Positions 1 to 12,700 of a stretch of 64,000 nucleotides of DNA are shown piece by piece. Every line of letters starts with the position of its first letter. Positions within the stretch are counted from its first letter, which is position 1. Where the stretch lies: contig JACTAT010000318.1 of NCBI GenBank assembly GCA_014526335.1, forward strand, positions 1-64,000, given 5' to 3'. Under the pieces are notes generated by a model. The model was not told the DNA's origin. It saw only the letters and a program-made list of their open reading frames with translations, and ran no database searches. The translations under genes and the position numbers were made by a program. Source of the DNA: Chrysaora quinquecirrha. Lineage: Eukaryota; Cnidaria; Scyphozoa; Semaeostomeae; Pelagiidae.

Positions 1-153
1 CTGTCAGTGTGCATAAGGGCAGTAAAAAAGATTTCAATTATTTCAAATATCAGTCTTGTATCTTGTCACAAGCAAAAAAGTATAAAATTGTCAACACAAC
101 ACAGTGGCAGTTTAATGTCTTCAGTTAGTGACATCATGCCATTGATGACATAC

Positions 154-275
154 CTTTGAATAATCAAGACCTTCTTTCTTGGGTTTTTCTTGCAATGACA
201 ATGATAATCTTTCCACCTTCTTTCTTTCTCTTTTCTGGTCGAAAATCATCACAGGTTTGTCAAGTAGACCTGGCT
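154..275 (-). CDS. DEK: DEK exon 3, left-arm copy (partial gene)
   Basis: Single exon of 122 bases on the minus strand, with acceptor ttttag above 275 and donor gtatg below 154. It encodes the segment running from EPGLLDKPVMIFD through the KKVERL motif to LDYSK, which matches the same-length right-arm exon at 57818-57939. In DEK proteins a KKVERL-type motif sits just before the WSD/SAP-type DNA-binding region of this abundant chromatin protein. Following exons would lie beyond position 1. Exons 1 and 2, which in the right arm lie 1.0-1.3 kb upstream, are not found in the left arm: the sequence above about 1330 is unrelated to the right arm. The left copy is therefore 5'-incomplete as assembled. 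Family assignment rests on the right copy, where more of the protein is visible. Confidence 0.8.
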
Positions 276-1330
276 CTAAAAATAGAAACTATGTATTACA
301 GAACTGTCTGGCATTAGGAAGGCAGCCCAGCCCCCTTCTATTGTTTTCAACAAAAGGTCTTTTGTCCCTTTTCCTTTAAAAGAAACAATAAAATGCACAT
401 CCAGTACAGACCATAGGTCCAGACTGGAAAGTTTTTTGGGTTGCCAGCCCCTTTTTCTTTTATTATTTCCAACAATAGCTTTTGTCAGATTTCCAACAAC
501 AACTTTCATTGGTTGCATTGTACAGTAGATTGCACCTTTTCCCCATTGTTTACTATCTTTAACTGCATGACATATTTATCTTTGTAATCTGGCATCTAGT
601 CAAGTCAAGGTACCAAATACAACAAGTCAAGACCCCCTGCAAATATCGACTGCATGCAACCTCCACAAAAGGTGCAGCCTTCCTCATTGTTTTGAAAACA
701 ATAGCAAAACAATAGTCCCATTGTTTCCTTTGTTCTACTTGATACCATAAAAAGCAGTCTGGCTGCAAACCAACTCTTCATTTTCATGAAAACAAATTTG
801 AAATTTTTTTAGGATTCAATTTTCCAACTAAGCAAGTAGACCCCCCACTGCAGACCAGGGTGCATTACATGTTACCACCACGCCGGAGAATAAGCCAATC
901 AAATCGGACTTTACGCCAGAAGAAACAATAGACCTATTGTTTTATAATTGAAATAATAGTTTAGGCTATTGTGTTTTGAAAGATCCATGCCAGTACACCG
1001 ATAAAGTTTCAGACTCTATGACGGAGATGTCCAGCATAGGCTACATGGAATGCACACTTGACTGCAGAGTTGGGCAATTGCACACCAGAGTTTTTCAATA
1101 GAACAATAGGCTGACAATAGGATGAAACAATAGAAAGGGGCTCTTCTTGCACACCTGAAATCTTGCAAAAAAGGCCACAAACCGGTATAGAACACCTAGT
1201 TTGCAAGACTCCCCAGTTTGCAGAGTGTGTATGACAGTTTTTAATGAGATCTCATGTGTGCACTAAGAGCAACTTTCTATTGTTCTATCTTTATTGTTCT
1301 ATTTTTAATTTTGGAATTGCGAGCAATAGC
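276..1330. repeat. DEK intron 2, left arm, dense in AACAATAG/CTATTGTT motifs
   Basis: Intron sequence collinear, inverted, with right-arm 57160-57817. At least a dozen copies of AACAATAG or its complement occur, some as back-to-back palindromes (for example near 920-940 and 1100-1135). Part of it (about 850-1050) recurs inverted in right ARMC3 intron 1 at about 26290-26490, so this is a dispersed repeat and not only unique intron. No coding exon was seen. Confidence 0.6.
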
Positions 1331-2930
1331 AGAAACATCTCTGGACATACTTAAAGCTTTTTTCATCTGACACTCCTCAGAGTATAAACGTCAGAAACAG
1401 ACCGAGTCAATTGCCTAAGGCGGAATTTATACCCAGATGCAGATCGTAATGCAACAATCAGAAAGTAAAGCCCGTATTGGTAATGTGTTTTTAAAACCAG
1501 TAAGCTTGCGGAATACAGCGGGAAGACCAATAGAATTAATGCAAGAGTCCAAGTGAGACAACGAACTCTTCCCTTTCAGGCCTGAATTATGATCCAATTG
1601 AGATAAAAAATCATTCTTTATGGTTTCCTACATAATTTTAGGTGGAGATTTCAGAAATAATTGATATTTTTGAATTTGGGGTAAATTTGGGGGAAATTGG
1701 GGGCCGGGCCAAATGGCCCTTCCAGGCATTAGAGGTATGATTTCGGAAAGTTTGAAAACTTGCTAACTCCTTTTCTTTCATTTCTAATTAACTTTTTAGC
1801 AAGAGGATGAGAATATAACTTGAAAATTTTACTATTTAAAGAATAATAAGCTAGTTATTGACTGTTTTGACACTTGAGGGCCTTTAAAAATTTTCTTTTA
1901 TTCAGTTTGTGCGAAGAAAAGTCAATTGTTTTCTATGTTTTTGTTTTCTGAATTTCAAATAAAAAGAAGACAAAACAGAGCAATATTTATGTCCATCTAA
2001 AATAGCAGTAAAGGCTTTATCTTCTGCCATAGTAATCTTTCCTCAAGTCCAAGTTGTCTTTCTTTGTCGCAAAGTTGATAAATAGCAATTTCTTTGAAGG
2101 CAAACATCACACTTGCTACATAAAATGTGAACCTTTTCCCTTAAAAGCATCCATATTGTCTATTTTCATCTTTTCCTTACTTTTGAAATTCATTTTTGTG
2201 CTTCAAACCTCAACATCACATGCCTTGGAATGTTTTTATTGCAAGGCAACACATAATATACCAAAATCTTTCCATTTAATTTCTGATGTGACAATCACAA
2301 AACTATGAAGATAGGCAATGAAGATCTTTGAACATCTCCAAAGAAGAATATAAACTTTGAGATAACACCACCAATTACAGCACCATAAGATGTGTTAGGG
2401 AAACAAGATACTTTGGAACTTGCAATTTTGAAATCCTGCTTTTCTCAATTTTTACTTCTTTATTTCATTTGTTATCTGTATAAATAAAATAAACAATAAT
2501 TTAGTACGAATTGAGCAATTTTATATTAAAAGAATAAATTATTAGATGTTATTTATCAATTTTCGGCTGCAATCAGCTGATTTGGCTTTACAAAACAATG
2601 GGCCTAGGCGGGCCTAAGCGTCACAAAAGCTTTCCTTGAATGCCTGGAAGGGCCATATGGCCCAGCATACTTAAAAGTAATTTTAAAGTCTCAGGTGTGA
2701 GGAAACTATGAAAATAAGCTATAAATACAAACTAGAAAGCTTGATAAGGGTCACAGTATTTTTATTCTGTATAAAATGAAGTTTCATACCTGAAATGAGC
2801 TCTCGGATGTGACCACCACAGCAACGTCGAACCACTACTTCGAAAATTCTTCCTCGTGCTCAAGTACTTTATGTCAGGCTCATGAAAACATGGATAATTG
2901 CGCAGTAGGCTCTGAGCAACCTGCCATTAC
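1331..2930. repeat. Left-arm-specific block replacing DEK exons 1-2
   Basis: This stretch has no visible counterpart in the right arm. The right arm at the equivalent place holds the DEK promoter and exons 1-2. Its first 230 bases (about 1345-1580) belong to the MITE family also seen at 6796-7253. The rest contains a transposon-like unit described separately. No exon with DEK similarity and no credible ORF was seen in it. Confidence 0.55.
1706..2663. mobile_element. Transposon-like unit with about 25-bp inverted ends
   Basis: The left end reads GGGCCAAATGGCCCTTCCAG and the right end is its near-perfect inverse (near 2638-2663), so a unit of about 0.96 kb is bounded by inverted repeats. A third copy of the same terminal motif stands alone at about 2985-3005. 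No transposase is encoded, so it is non-autonomous. It lies only in the left arm. Confidence 0.5.
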
Positions 2931-3713
2931 AGGGATTCAGGGATATCTTTTGATTGGATGATTTTATACACTTGAAACATGCTTGGGCCATATGGCCCTT
3001 CCCGGCATGAAAGGGTCAAGGAGTGAATTGCCCTCGGTCGCATCGTAAAGCGGTGCAGTAAAGTCGCATCGTATAGAGCAACGAATTTGCATTGCTTTCT
3101 CGCGTTGGTCTGAAAATTTTCTGGGACCCGTTCGTTGGGAAGAGCTTCTGTCGCAACATTTTTGTCGTAGCGTATAGCCACCTCATGATTTCTCAGAACA
3201 GGACATTTCGGGCAAGAACGGGTAAAAATCGTGTAGCTAAACTCGAAGAATTTTCATATATTCGCTTATCAGGAGGGTGCACAATAGGTTTGGCGGAATG
3301 GCGAGAGCGACTGTTTTTGACAGGCGCGATACGGGGTTACGCTTCCTGGTTGGCGGGATACGGGATAGGAGGAGAGCGGGACCAGAATATGGATCCGGGA
3401 TATACAAAATAACAGGTGTGAGATGGCGGAATGAAGGTACCCAATCGTGCATCCTCTATCAGCGGCAATGATGCGCATAACACCAGGCTGAAAGACGCTT
3501 CAGTTTTGTCATCGCAATTTTGAGGCTTTGTATAACTCAGGAAAGACCATGTATTCGCTATGTTAACATTCATTCATCAAAATTAGCATAATGTACAAAA
3601 AGTAAACTCTATGTATATCTTAAAAAAGTATCTCCCCTTGTAGCCTCTCTATCGCTTATAACATTATTTACATCTGGAAAAACGAAGCATTATCAATCTG
3701 TCAAACAGAGTTT
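2931..3713. other. Intergenic spacer between ARMC3 3' end and DEK, left arm
   Basis: Collinear, inverted, with right-arm 55235 to about 55960. Several short ORFs overlap here on both strands (for example around 3092-3573), but they do not correspond between arms and have no recognisable domain. I see no gene. A degenerate polypyrimidine- and GGGAT-rich segment (about 3290-3480) is shared with 55495-55735. Confidence 0.5.
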
Positions 3714-6700
3714 TTATATTCTTTGATAAGCAACTGCTTCTGGGGTTCCAGCGAGATAACATTCACCAGGACTATGCATCAAATCAACAACGTATGTCTT
3801 TGGTGGTAACCTTGGTCCGCTTGTCTGCAAGGAAAGACTATATGAGTAAGACTAATAAAGCAAAAATATCTATTTTTGAGAGTATAATAGATTTACAACA
3901 TAACTGAAAAACAACAACTCCAAACCTTAATTCACAGACCCCAAATATTGATTTAGCGAAAGATTTCGGACGCCAAATATTGGCATGGACCCCCCGTATT
4001 GAAAGTACCCCCTGGGACAGTGATAGCAGGCTTATGCATCCCAATTTTGTGGCAACCCCATTTTTGACATATTAACTGAATAACCGTATTATGTACCGAT
4101 AGAAACGAGGTTGGAGATTTAACGTACCCTACCCCTGGGAACAAACTTTGTAGAGTATCATACTTTATGTATCATGCATTATGTAGAGTAGTTTAAACTA
4201 CACAGTATAATAAACGTAACTAAATAATTACTGTTTCCAGACCAGGAACTAAAGCTAGGATTTTTGAGTGCAACCATCTTCACCCTTCAGAGGCTTAAGG
4301 GAATGCCTGCGGTTGACCAACTGAAAAACTTGGAGTTTCTTAAGTGTGGGGGGAGGGGCAGTCATAGCAGGCTACAGTAAAAGGACCTGGCCAAAAGATC
4401 AAACATTGTTGGTCAAACAATTGAAATTTGATTGACCAGCTTGACCAACAAATGTTTGATCGTTTGGTCACATAACAAAACCTTTCTTATCAAACATTTT
4501 TTCCATTACGCAAGGCGAGCATGTTTTTGAAGTTTTTCAAAAACTTTGCTGAGCAAGTTCTGCTTGTCAAGCAATGTTTTACGACATGGCCCAACAGTCA
4601 AACATTGTATGTAAAGCAAATTTAAATGTTTGGTTAACAATGTTTCATCGTTTAGCCACATCACATCACAAAACATTGCTTATCAAGCATTTTTTGATTA
4701 CGCCAAGCAGAAAATGTTTTTGAAGTTTTTCAAAAACATTGGCAAGCAATTTCTACTTGTCAAACAATGTTGAGCGAAATGGCCCAACGGTCAAACATTC
4801 TACGTACAGTAAAGCAAATCTCAAATGTTTGACCGACAATGTTTGATCGTTTGGCCAGTGCTTAATCAACAAAGATCAACGAACCTCTTCTTTATCGAAT
4901 AATCTGACTTCATTCCAGGCTCTTCCGTAGTCACCACGAATCAAGGAACAAGATAGACCGATACGATCTGACAGCGCCTATAATAGAAAACAGGTGAGTC
5001 AAGTAAATATTCCACATCAACGGAAGGCAAACGAAAAGGTTTTTTCGACGAGCAAAGCAAAGAAACAAGCAAGCAGTGATATTTCTTTGTTAGTTCAAGA
5101 AGGTGATGCCGTGTCATGGCCTAACCCAGCTGGCTCGTGGTGTCAGGGTTCCAGCCCCAGCAACGGTAGCGTCACAGCCAGGGTCAAGGTCTCGATAAGG
5201 TAACCTACAAATGAGATCCTAGCAACTGGCCCTCAATACACCATTTCACCTTCACCTTCAACAGTACAATCATTGTTTCGAGATGCTGCACAGCTAATGT
5301 GCATCTGTAGTTTATCCCTCCCTCTAGCTATACTCCTATTCTTGTGGTAACACATTTATATTTTGGAACGAATACTCTGTTTGCTCAGTTATATCCAAAG
5401 GACAGACCACTGAGCTGACTGTAAAGATCTGCCTAAACGATCAAACATTGCTTGTCAAACATTTGACATTTGTCTATAACGCTCAATGATTCATCGTTTA
5501 GCCTTGTCGCCAAACATTGCTAGTACAACTTGCCAAACTTTTTCAAATACGTCGCTTTGCTTATTCTTGCCTGGCGAGCAATGGTTTATAACGTGGCGTA
5601 TAAGTTCGGAAATTGCTCGATAAGCAAATTTCAAATGTTTGACAAAAATGTTTGATCCTTTTGCCAGGACCAACCCTTTTAGGAAATAAGCTCGATGAGA
5701 CTCGAACCCACATCCTGTCGTTCGAATAACATTGTAGCAATCTCTAATGTTCTCAAAAGATACATTAGTTAATGATCTCAGAAACGAACAGCTAAGCTGA
5801 AGATGGGAAATGAAGGTGATGTGGCATAGTAGCCTAATCCAGCTGACTCCTACAAGCCACCTACAGAAAGACTAATCAAAGAGATATGTTAGCTAGATAT
5901 CTGAACAACTGAAGCATACCTTGAATAGTAGTGCTCTGTGATAGAAAATTCCAGTAGATATTTGTCCAATAGGTACTACATTGGTGTTGAGATCATGTCG
6001 TAGTTGACTGATTGGTAATTCAAAGCTGAATGATGCGAGATCGTCCTTTGCAACTGTACCGCCCATCTTTTCACTAACGAATCTGAAAAAAGATTAATCT
6101 GGGTTTAGATCTATAATGGGTAATGATGACTTATGGAGCATAATCAGCTAAAAAGCTTTACATTTTGAAGTAACAAGGGGTTTATCAAAGAATTTTATTG
6201 GCTTATACACGCTTTTTTTTTATAAGGAACCTACCTCAAGGCCTAGTTCTTGAAGTTCCTTATTTTGGGCCTCTTTGAGGCAATTGTAGTTCAAAAGTTC
6301 CTTAATAGTTCCTTAATTTTAACTGCACATTCAGTGGTCTTAACAATAAAAGAGAGACATTTGCATGTGAGCAAAGCTCGAGACTACTCAAAGAAACATT
6401 GGATACATGCTTAACGTACAATTTATGTGATTTTCGACTGCAAATGAATGGAACTGGCTTTCTAATTCTTGATTATTTGCAGTGATAAAAGTATTCAACA
6501 TTCAAAAGTTCCTTAATGATTTTCTCTTTAGTAGTATAAGTTCCTTCAATTTTCGGGCCTTCTACATGTAGGTTCCTTATAAAGTGGTTCCTTATAAAAA
6601 AAAGCGTGTATAAGTGAGACCTGGACATTAACAAAGTTTTTGAAAAAGCAGATACACAGATGTTACACGCCTTCTGAGAATGGCACTTAATGTTTCAAGG

Positions 6701-9700
6701 AAGGCAAACATGAAAAATGATGACTTGTGCGGCAATGCGGAGGTGTGCGGCAATGATGACTTCCACTAACCGAATGGTTTGGCCTTTACGATGACAACTT
6801 CAAAATTGCGATGAATAGCGGAATCATTTTCGGGCATACTTAAAAGCTTTTTTCGTCTGACACTCCTCAGAGTATGAACGTCAGGAACAGACCGAAACAA
6901 TAGACTAAGGCGGAATTTATACCCAGATGCGGCTCGAAATGCACCAATCAGAAAGAACGAAAAGCTGAATTGGCATTGTGTTTCAAACACCAATCAGCTG
7001 GTCGGATACAGCGGGAAGACCAATAGAATTATTTGAAGAGTCCAAGTGAGAAAACGAACTCTTTCTGTCTACACAGAACCGGCTTTTTGGTTTTGATGTA
7101 GACAGATTCCAAAACCCCTAAGTGAAACAAAGATCTTGCTTTGCCAATGATTCTGAAACAATCCTCGCTGTAATTTTCCGCACAAATAGGGTTATCAAGT
7201 AGATGTTAAGTATGCCCGAAAATGATTCCGCTATTCATCGCAATTTTGAAGTTTTGTACAACTCAAAGATGATAACTTCCTAATATGAAACAGGTACCTC
7301 CCCTGAACAGTGTTATCACGACCTCTGGAGTTGTGGTTGAAGGCTCTGACAAAAAGATATAAAATGTTTGAGAATGTTTGGTCAAACATTTGAGGTTCAC
7401 TTTAAAGATTATGTTTACAGTCTGGCCACATTAACATTTATTGCTTGAAAAGGAAACACAAGCAACATTTTTCTCGCATGGAACCAAGCGAAAATGGTTC
7501 GCAAGCAGTGTTTTCTGTGTGGTCAAATGTGAAAATTTGCTTGAAGAGCAAATGTCAAATGTTTGACAATGTTTGATCAGTTGACCAAGCACCAACAGGA
7601 ACATTACCACAAAAATAAATCTTCTTCGGAAGGACAGACCAGAATTCGATGACCCAGGAGCCATAAGGAGGACCCAGGACCAGGACCCATGAAGAGGACC
7701 TATTGGAGTGTAGCTTGTGCACGGATTTCTTTACCCGTTTTTCTTGTTGAAGGATCTGATCCAATACGCACGTGCTTGGAAATTGTTGTCGTGCATATAT
7801 CCGACATTTAAAGCCTATTTCTGAACAACAATTGCATGGTATATAAGGGTAAAAACAAATTTTTTATAAGAAACCAACTATAAGAAACTATATATGCCTT
7901 TTTCTAAAAAATCGAGAAACTGTTCTATATGGGCTAAGAAGTAATAAAAAAACTAAAAAACTACCCCCGCTTATAAATTAAGCATTCTATTTTCTGGTGT
8001 GCATTGTGTAATATTTGCGTAAAAATAATCCCCAAAAGCTATCATACTTTGAGTCAATTCAGAAAAATGTCCATTTTTAAACTGCTAAGAACACGATACT
8101 TCACATTAAACACTTATTTCAGGAAATTTCCAAAATTTCGATTTTTAAGTTAAGAAACTAGTTTCTTATAAAAAAATGAGTGTAGAATGGAAAGAATTAC
8201 GCTATGTTGGTACTTACTTAGCCAAAGCATCGATTTGCTCTCTCGTTGTTAGAAGATCAGAGAATTTTTCTTTGCAATCCACGACATATGACGCAAATAT
8301 AGGATCATCAGGTGGCTTCCATGCTAGTGAACTTCGCTTTTTATTCATGCTTCTTTCTAATGGTGGCGAGTTTTCTTTTGAAGCATTCGCTGTTTCCTCG
8401 TTCGATGGTTTTTCTTCTTTTAGCCTGCTTTTCCTAGAACCGGAGAAAGAGGCAGTTAAAATCTAAAATCTTGTTCCAATTTGAGAGATTGGAGACATTC
8501 TGCTGGTCAACAGTGCTGCAACCATTCAGACATAAAATGGAACGTTTTTAGTTGATGACTTGGGATGTTTTAGTTGATTACATTCTTTTATTCAACGCCT
8601 AGGTCATTCTGGTACAAAATATTCTCTCAATTATATTGTAGATTTAAGAATACTAATAGCATTGTTAAAAATTAAAAAAAAAACACAAATTCAAACGCTC
8701 AAACGCCAAAATGTTTGTTTTGACCTCGGCTTGAAAGGGAGAATACACATTCAGCGAGAAAGAAACCAAAAATAAGCAAATGGCTAGGGGGACATGTTTT
8801 GCCTGTCACTCGCATGTTTAGCTACCCTGAGAAACACGTCGAATACAATGCTGCTCGCGACAAGTCTTCTAGCTTAGCCATAGCTTCAGTTCTACCGTAT
8901 CTTAGGTTGACATAAGCCTGGCTTAATGAATTCAACTTACGATCTTGGATCTGCTTTTGACTTTGCTGGTCGAACTGATGAATTCTGCGAAACATTCGTG
9001 GGCGCTTCTATGCGAGGCACTGGAATTTGAATTTTCGGTCTGCAAAGAGAAATATTATTAGTATGAGCAACGTCTACTACAGCAAAAGTCAGTGAGAAAA
9101 ATGTTTTGCATTAACCATTACTATTGTAAAGGAGCATAAAAGACCCCGTTGGGCTCTCTGGTTGTCGGCCTCAAAATGTGATTATGATTGAAACGTGTAA
9201 GTTGCCCATTGCTGTGGCCTGTGATCAAATAAGTTAACAATGTACGAAAGACGAAAGGCATATTAGCAGCAAAATCATGACGTTTACTCACGTTGTCTTT
9301 TGATTGGCTGAGTTAATTAGTATGACTGGTCTTCTTTGATCAACTGGATTCTTACAAAGAGCTTCGAGAGAGGGGAATTCAGCGCCTTCTGTGATCTGAA
9401 ACAAAGTAATGCAAAATTACTAAGATTGTAGAACTCAGAAATTAAAACGTTTTGGGTTTGGCTTGGCTTGGCTTGGCTTGATTTGACTTGACAAGACTTG
9501 GCTCAACATGCCTTGGCTTGGCTTAAAATTGACTCAAACAGACTTGGCTCAAATTGCCTTAGCTTGGCTTGTTTTCGCTTGGCTTAGCTTGGCTTGTTTT
9601 CGCTTAACCTGACTTGGCTCAATTCGATTTTATTTGACTTGACTTGACTTGACTTGACTTGACTTGACTTAACTTGACTTGACTTGACTTGGCAAGACTT

Positions 9701-12700
9701 GGTTCAACTTGCCTTGGCTTGGCTTGACTTTATTTGACTTGACTTGACGACTTGACTTGGCTCAACTTGCCTTGCTTGGCTTGACTTGACAAACAGTAAA
9801 ATTCTAAAACAACTGTGAATTCTGTGCTAAAATTTAAAGAAGAAATATTAATGAAACATCTTCCTTACCCTTCCTGTATCATAGAATCCATCTGTTATGA
9901 TATTATCAGGCTTAAGAATTCCAGTTAGGCCGTATTTCGCTGATAGATTACTGTCAAGAACTCTGTCCAGAGCTGCCTCAGTAAAAGGAGACTTTCTTGA
10001 ACTTGACATATTCAGCTCTTGAAGTATCGCAAGACCCCTGTAACAAAAACATATAATAAGTCAAAGAGCCAGGAATAGACCTTTTCAAAGAGATCTGAGT
10101 CGGGCGCGACATTTTTCTGGAAAATGGTAGCCGTATCGAGTAAGGGAATCCTCTCCGCGGACAAAGACCGAATTGCAGTCGCTTCAGTTCGCCCCAATTT
10201 TTAAACATTTAGAAAGTTTTTATGGCCGGTACTCTTGTCTACAGCTGTTGGCGGTTGAGAACTGAGGAGATGCTTTATTTATTACTGGGAGTGAGGATAA
10301 AATATAAAAGGGTATTTTGGTTACAGTGTTATTAATAACAGAATACATAAATTGATGCATCAACTCACCCCAACTTAGTCACTTCTGCAGATATGGAGTC
10401 ATCAACGCAACACATTGTTATAGCCCATGCAGCACTACGGCGAACGCTCTCGTTATTTGACTTCAAAAGATTGACCAAGTACTGCAAGCCTCCTTCGTTG
10501 AATAACTTCATGAAAGGAAAAAGGAAAAATATATTACAAATAAGATAATAATGATAAACTATATTTTATTACTAGCTATAACAATTACAATTACAACAGG
10601 TATTACTATTATCATTACAATCACTATTACTATAATAATTAATTTTATGACAATTAATATTATAATTTTACCTATTCATATTACCATTACCATTCTATTA
10701 TTACCACAATTACTATTATGGTAGCTATTATTATAACTATTACCATTAATATTGCAATTATTACTATTGTTACTATGTTACTATTACTGTTATAATTACT
10801 TTTACTTCCTTTTAATACTACTACTACTATTACTAAACGCATTAATATTCCTATTACTATTACTATAACTATTACTGGCCTATTACTTTTTACTATTACT
10901 ATTACTATTGCTACTACTATTCCTATTACTAGAACCATTGCTATTACCATTACTATTACTATTACTATTTCCATTACTATTACTATTACTAATAATATTA
11001 CTTTTGCAGTTACTGTTACTGTTACTATTACTATAATAGTTACTACTATTACTATTACCATTACCACTACTGTTACTATTACTATTACTACTTCGACTAT
11101 TACTATTTCTACTACTACTATTACTCTACTATTACAATTACTATTACTATTACTATTACTATTACTATTACTATTACTATTACTATTACTATTACTATTA
11201 CTATTACTATTACTATTGTAATTTGTATCAGTATTACCATCACTATTACTATTACTACCTTTACTATTAATGATAATTACCTCGTATCTCGCATCAGCAT
11301 CACAAATCAATGCAGACAATGCTTGGCATGATTTAGTTTGCACATCACTGTCACTAGAAGGTAAACAAAACTTCACAGTAGGCCAAAAAGGCTAAAAGGC
11401 TTAAGATTTAAACTTGGAGTTCATTTATGCAGTTGTTTAAGATAATAAATAATTTCGTTGCTCACTTTGACTGCATGGCTGAAATAAGTCCACTGATTAC
11501 ACCAGCTCGTAACATATCAGCTCTCCATGATTCTGCAAATAATGATTTTAACATACACTTAACCTTCAATCTTGGTCAAAATTATAGAGACACTTTGAAG
11601 CTTTTAAAGCAGATACGCTTTGTCGAAACCCCTCTCCCCAATATAAATGTTGGATAATAAGTCTCATTCCTAAAGGAAAAGTAATATATTTGTCTACAAT
11701 CGGAGGTAACGTTGATACGGGGGGAGGGAGGGGTGGTCCCTCCCATTTCTAATGATTTGTTTCAAGTTTTATGTCGCATGGAGATTGGTGTTTTCCAGAG
11801 ATAGGTGTTTTCCAGATTTAAATGTTAATTTCAAAATATCAAGTAACTTACCATCATGTGCAAGGTTCGTAATGCAGACAGAAACATTTCCCAATATTGA
11901 AGGTTTTGGATCATAAAGTAATTTCACATACATGTCGATTCCACCTTTATCAACGACATCACTGCAAAAAGAAGGGTTGATTTTCAGATATGAGTTGCAT
12001 TTACTTAGAGTCAGGAATACGTTGCGGTGAAACGGGCATGGACCGGGGGGACGGTCAGTTAGAGGAAAGGAAAAGCTTATGTTACACCCGAAACACGCCT
12101 ATTTTGATAGTTCAGTGAGGAAGGTTTTCAGCTACGGGTATTTTTGTTTGGAGGAAGGTTGAGAAATTCTGGGCTCTGCCTTCCTCTTCACGTATGAATG
12201 GACGGTAATCGGTTAACGGTAAACGATACGGTAACGGTAAACGGTAAATTTTGTCTATCAAAACGTTGACTTAAATTTAAAAACATCTCGTTGGAAATTC
12301 AAAATGTCTTCTGCGTATGACATGATTGGAATGACATGAACAAGTTGTCTGAAAGAGACAAAAGAGTTAATTAAAACAAAAAACTTTCAAAGCTTACGTG
12401 CAATTATTGATGTTTCCAGAACTGAGATTAGCAAGAGCAAGTGTTGCAGTTTCACGCATGTCAACAGAGTCGTTCTTTAGCAAGGTCAGCAATGGCTGAA
12501 TTCCATCTAGAAAACACAGTTCTTTCTTAGCCCCTGACCAAGCGATCAAACATTGTTTGTAAAACAACTGAAATTTGCTTATCAAACACATTGTTTTACC
12601 GTTTGGCCACCTCACAAAACAGTGCTCGTTCAACATTTTTTTGCCGAGGACCAGCATAAAATGTTTTGAAAGCCCTGGCCAAACGATCAAACATTATTAG

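Noticed and set aside
3092..3573. Cluster of overlapping ORFs on both strands downstream of ARMC3 (and 55471-55727)
   Set aside because: Frames are not conserved between arms, there is no domain, and the region is a repeat-like spacer.
10687..11376. 229-codon ORF with SN and IV repeats (and its mirror at 47797-48486)
   Set aside because: It is ARMC3 exon 18 running past a clear splice donor into a trinucleotide microsatellite.
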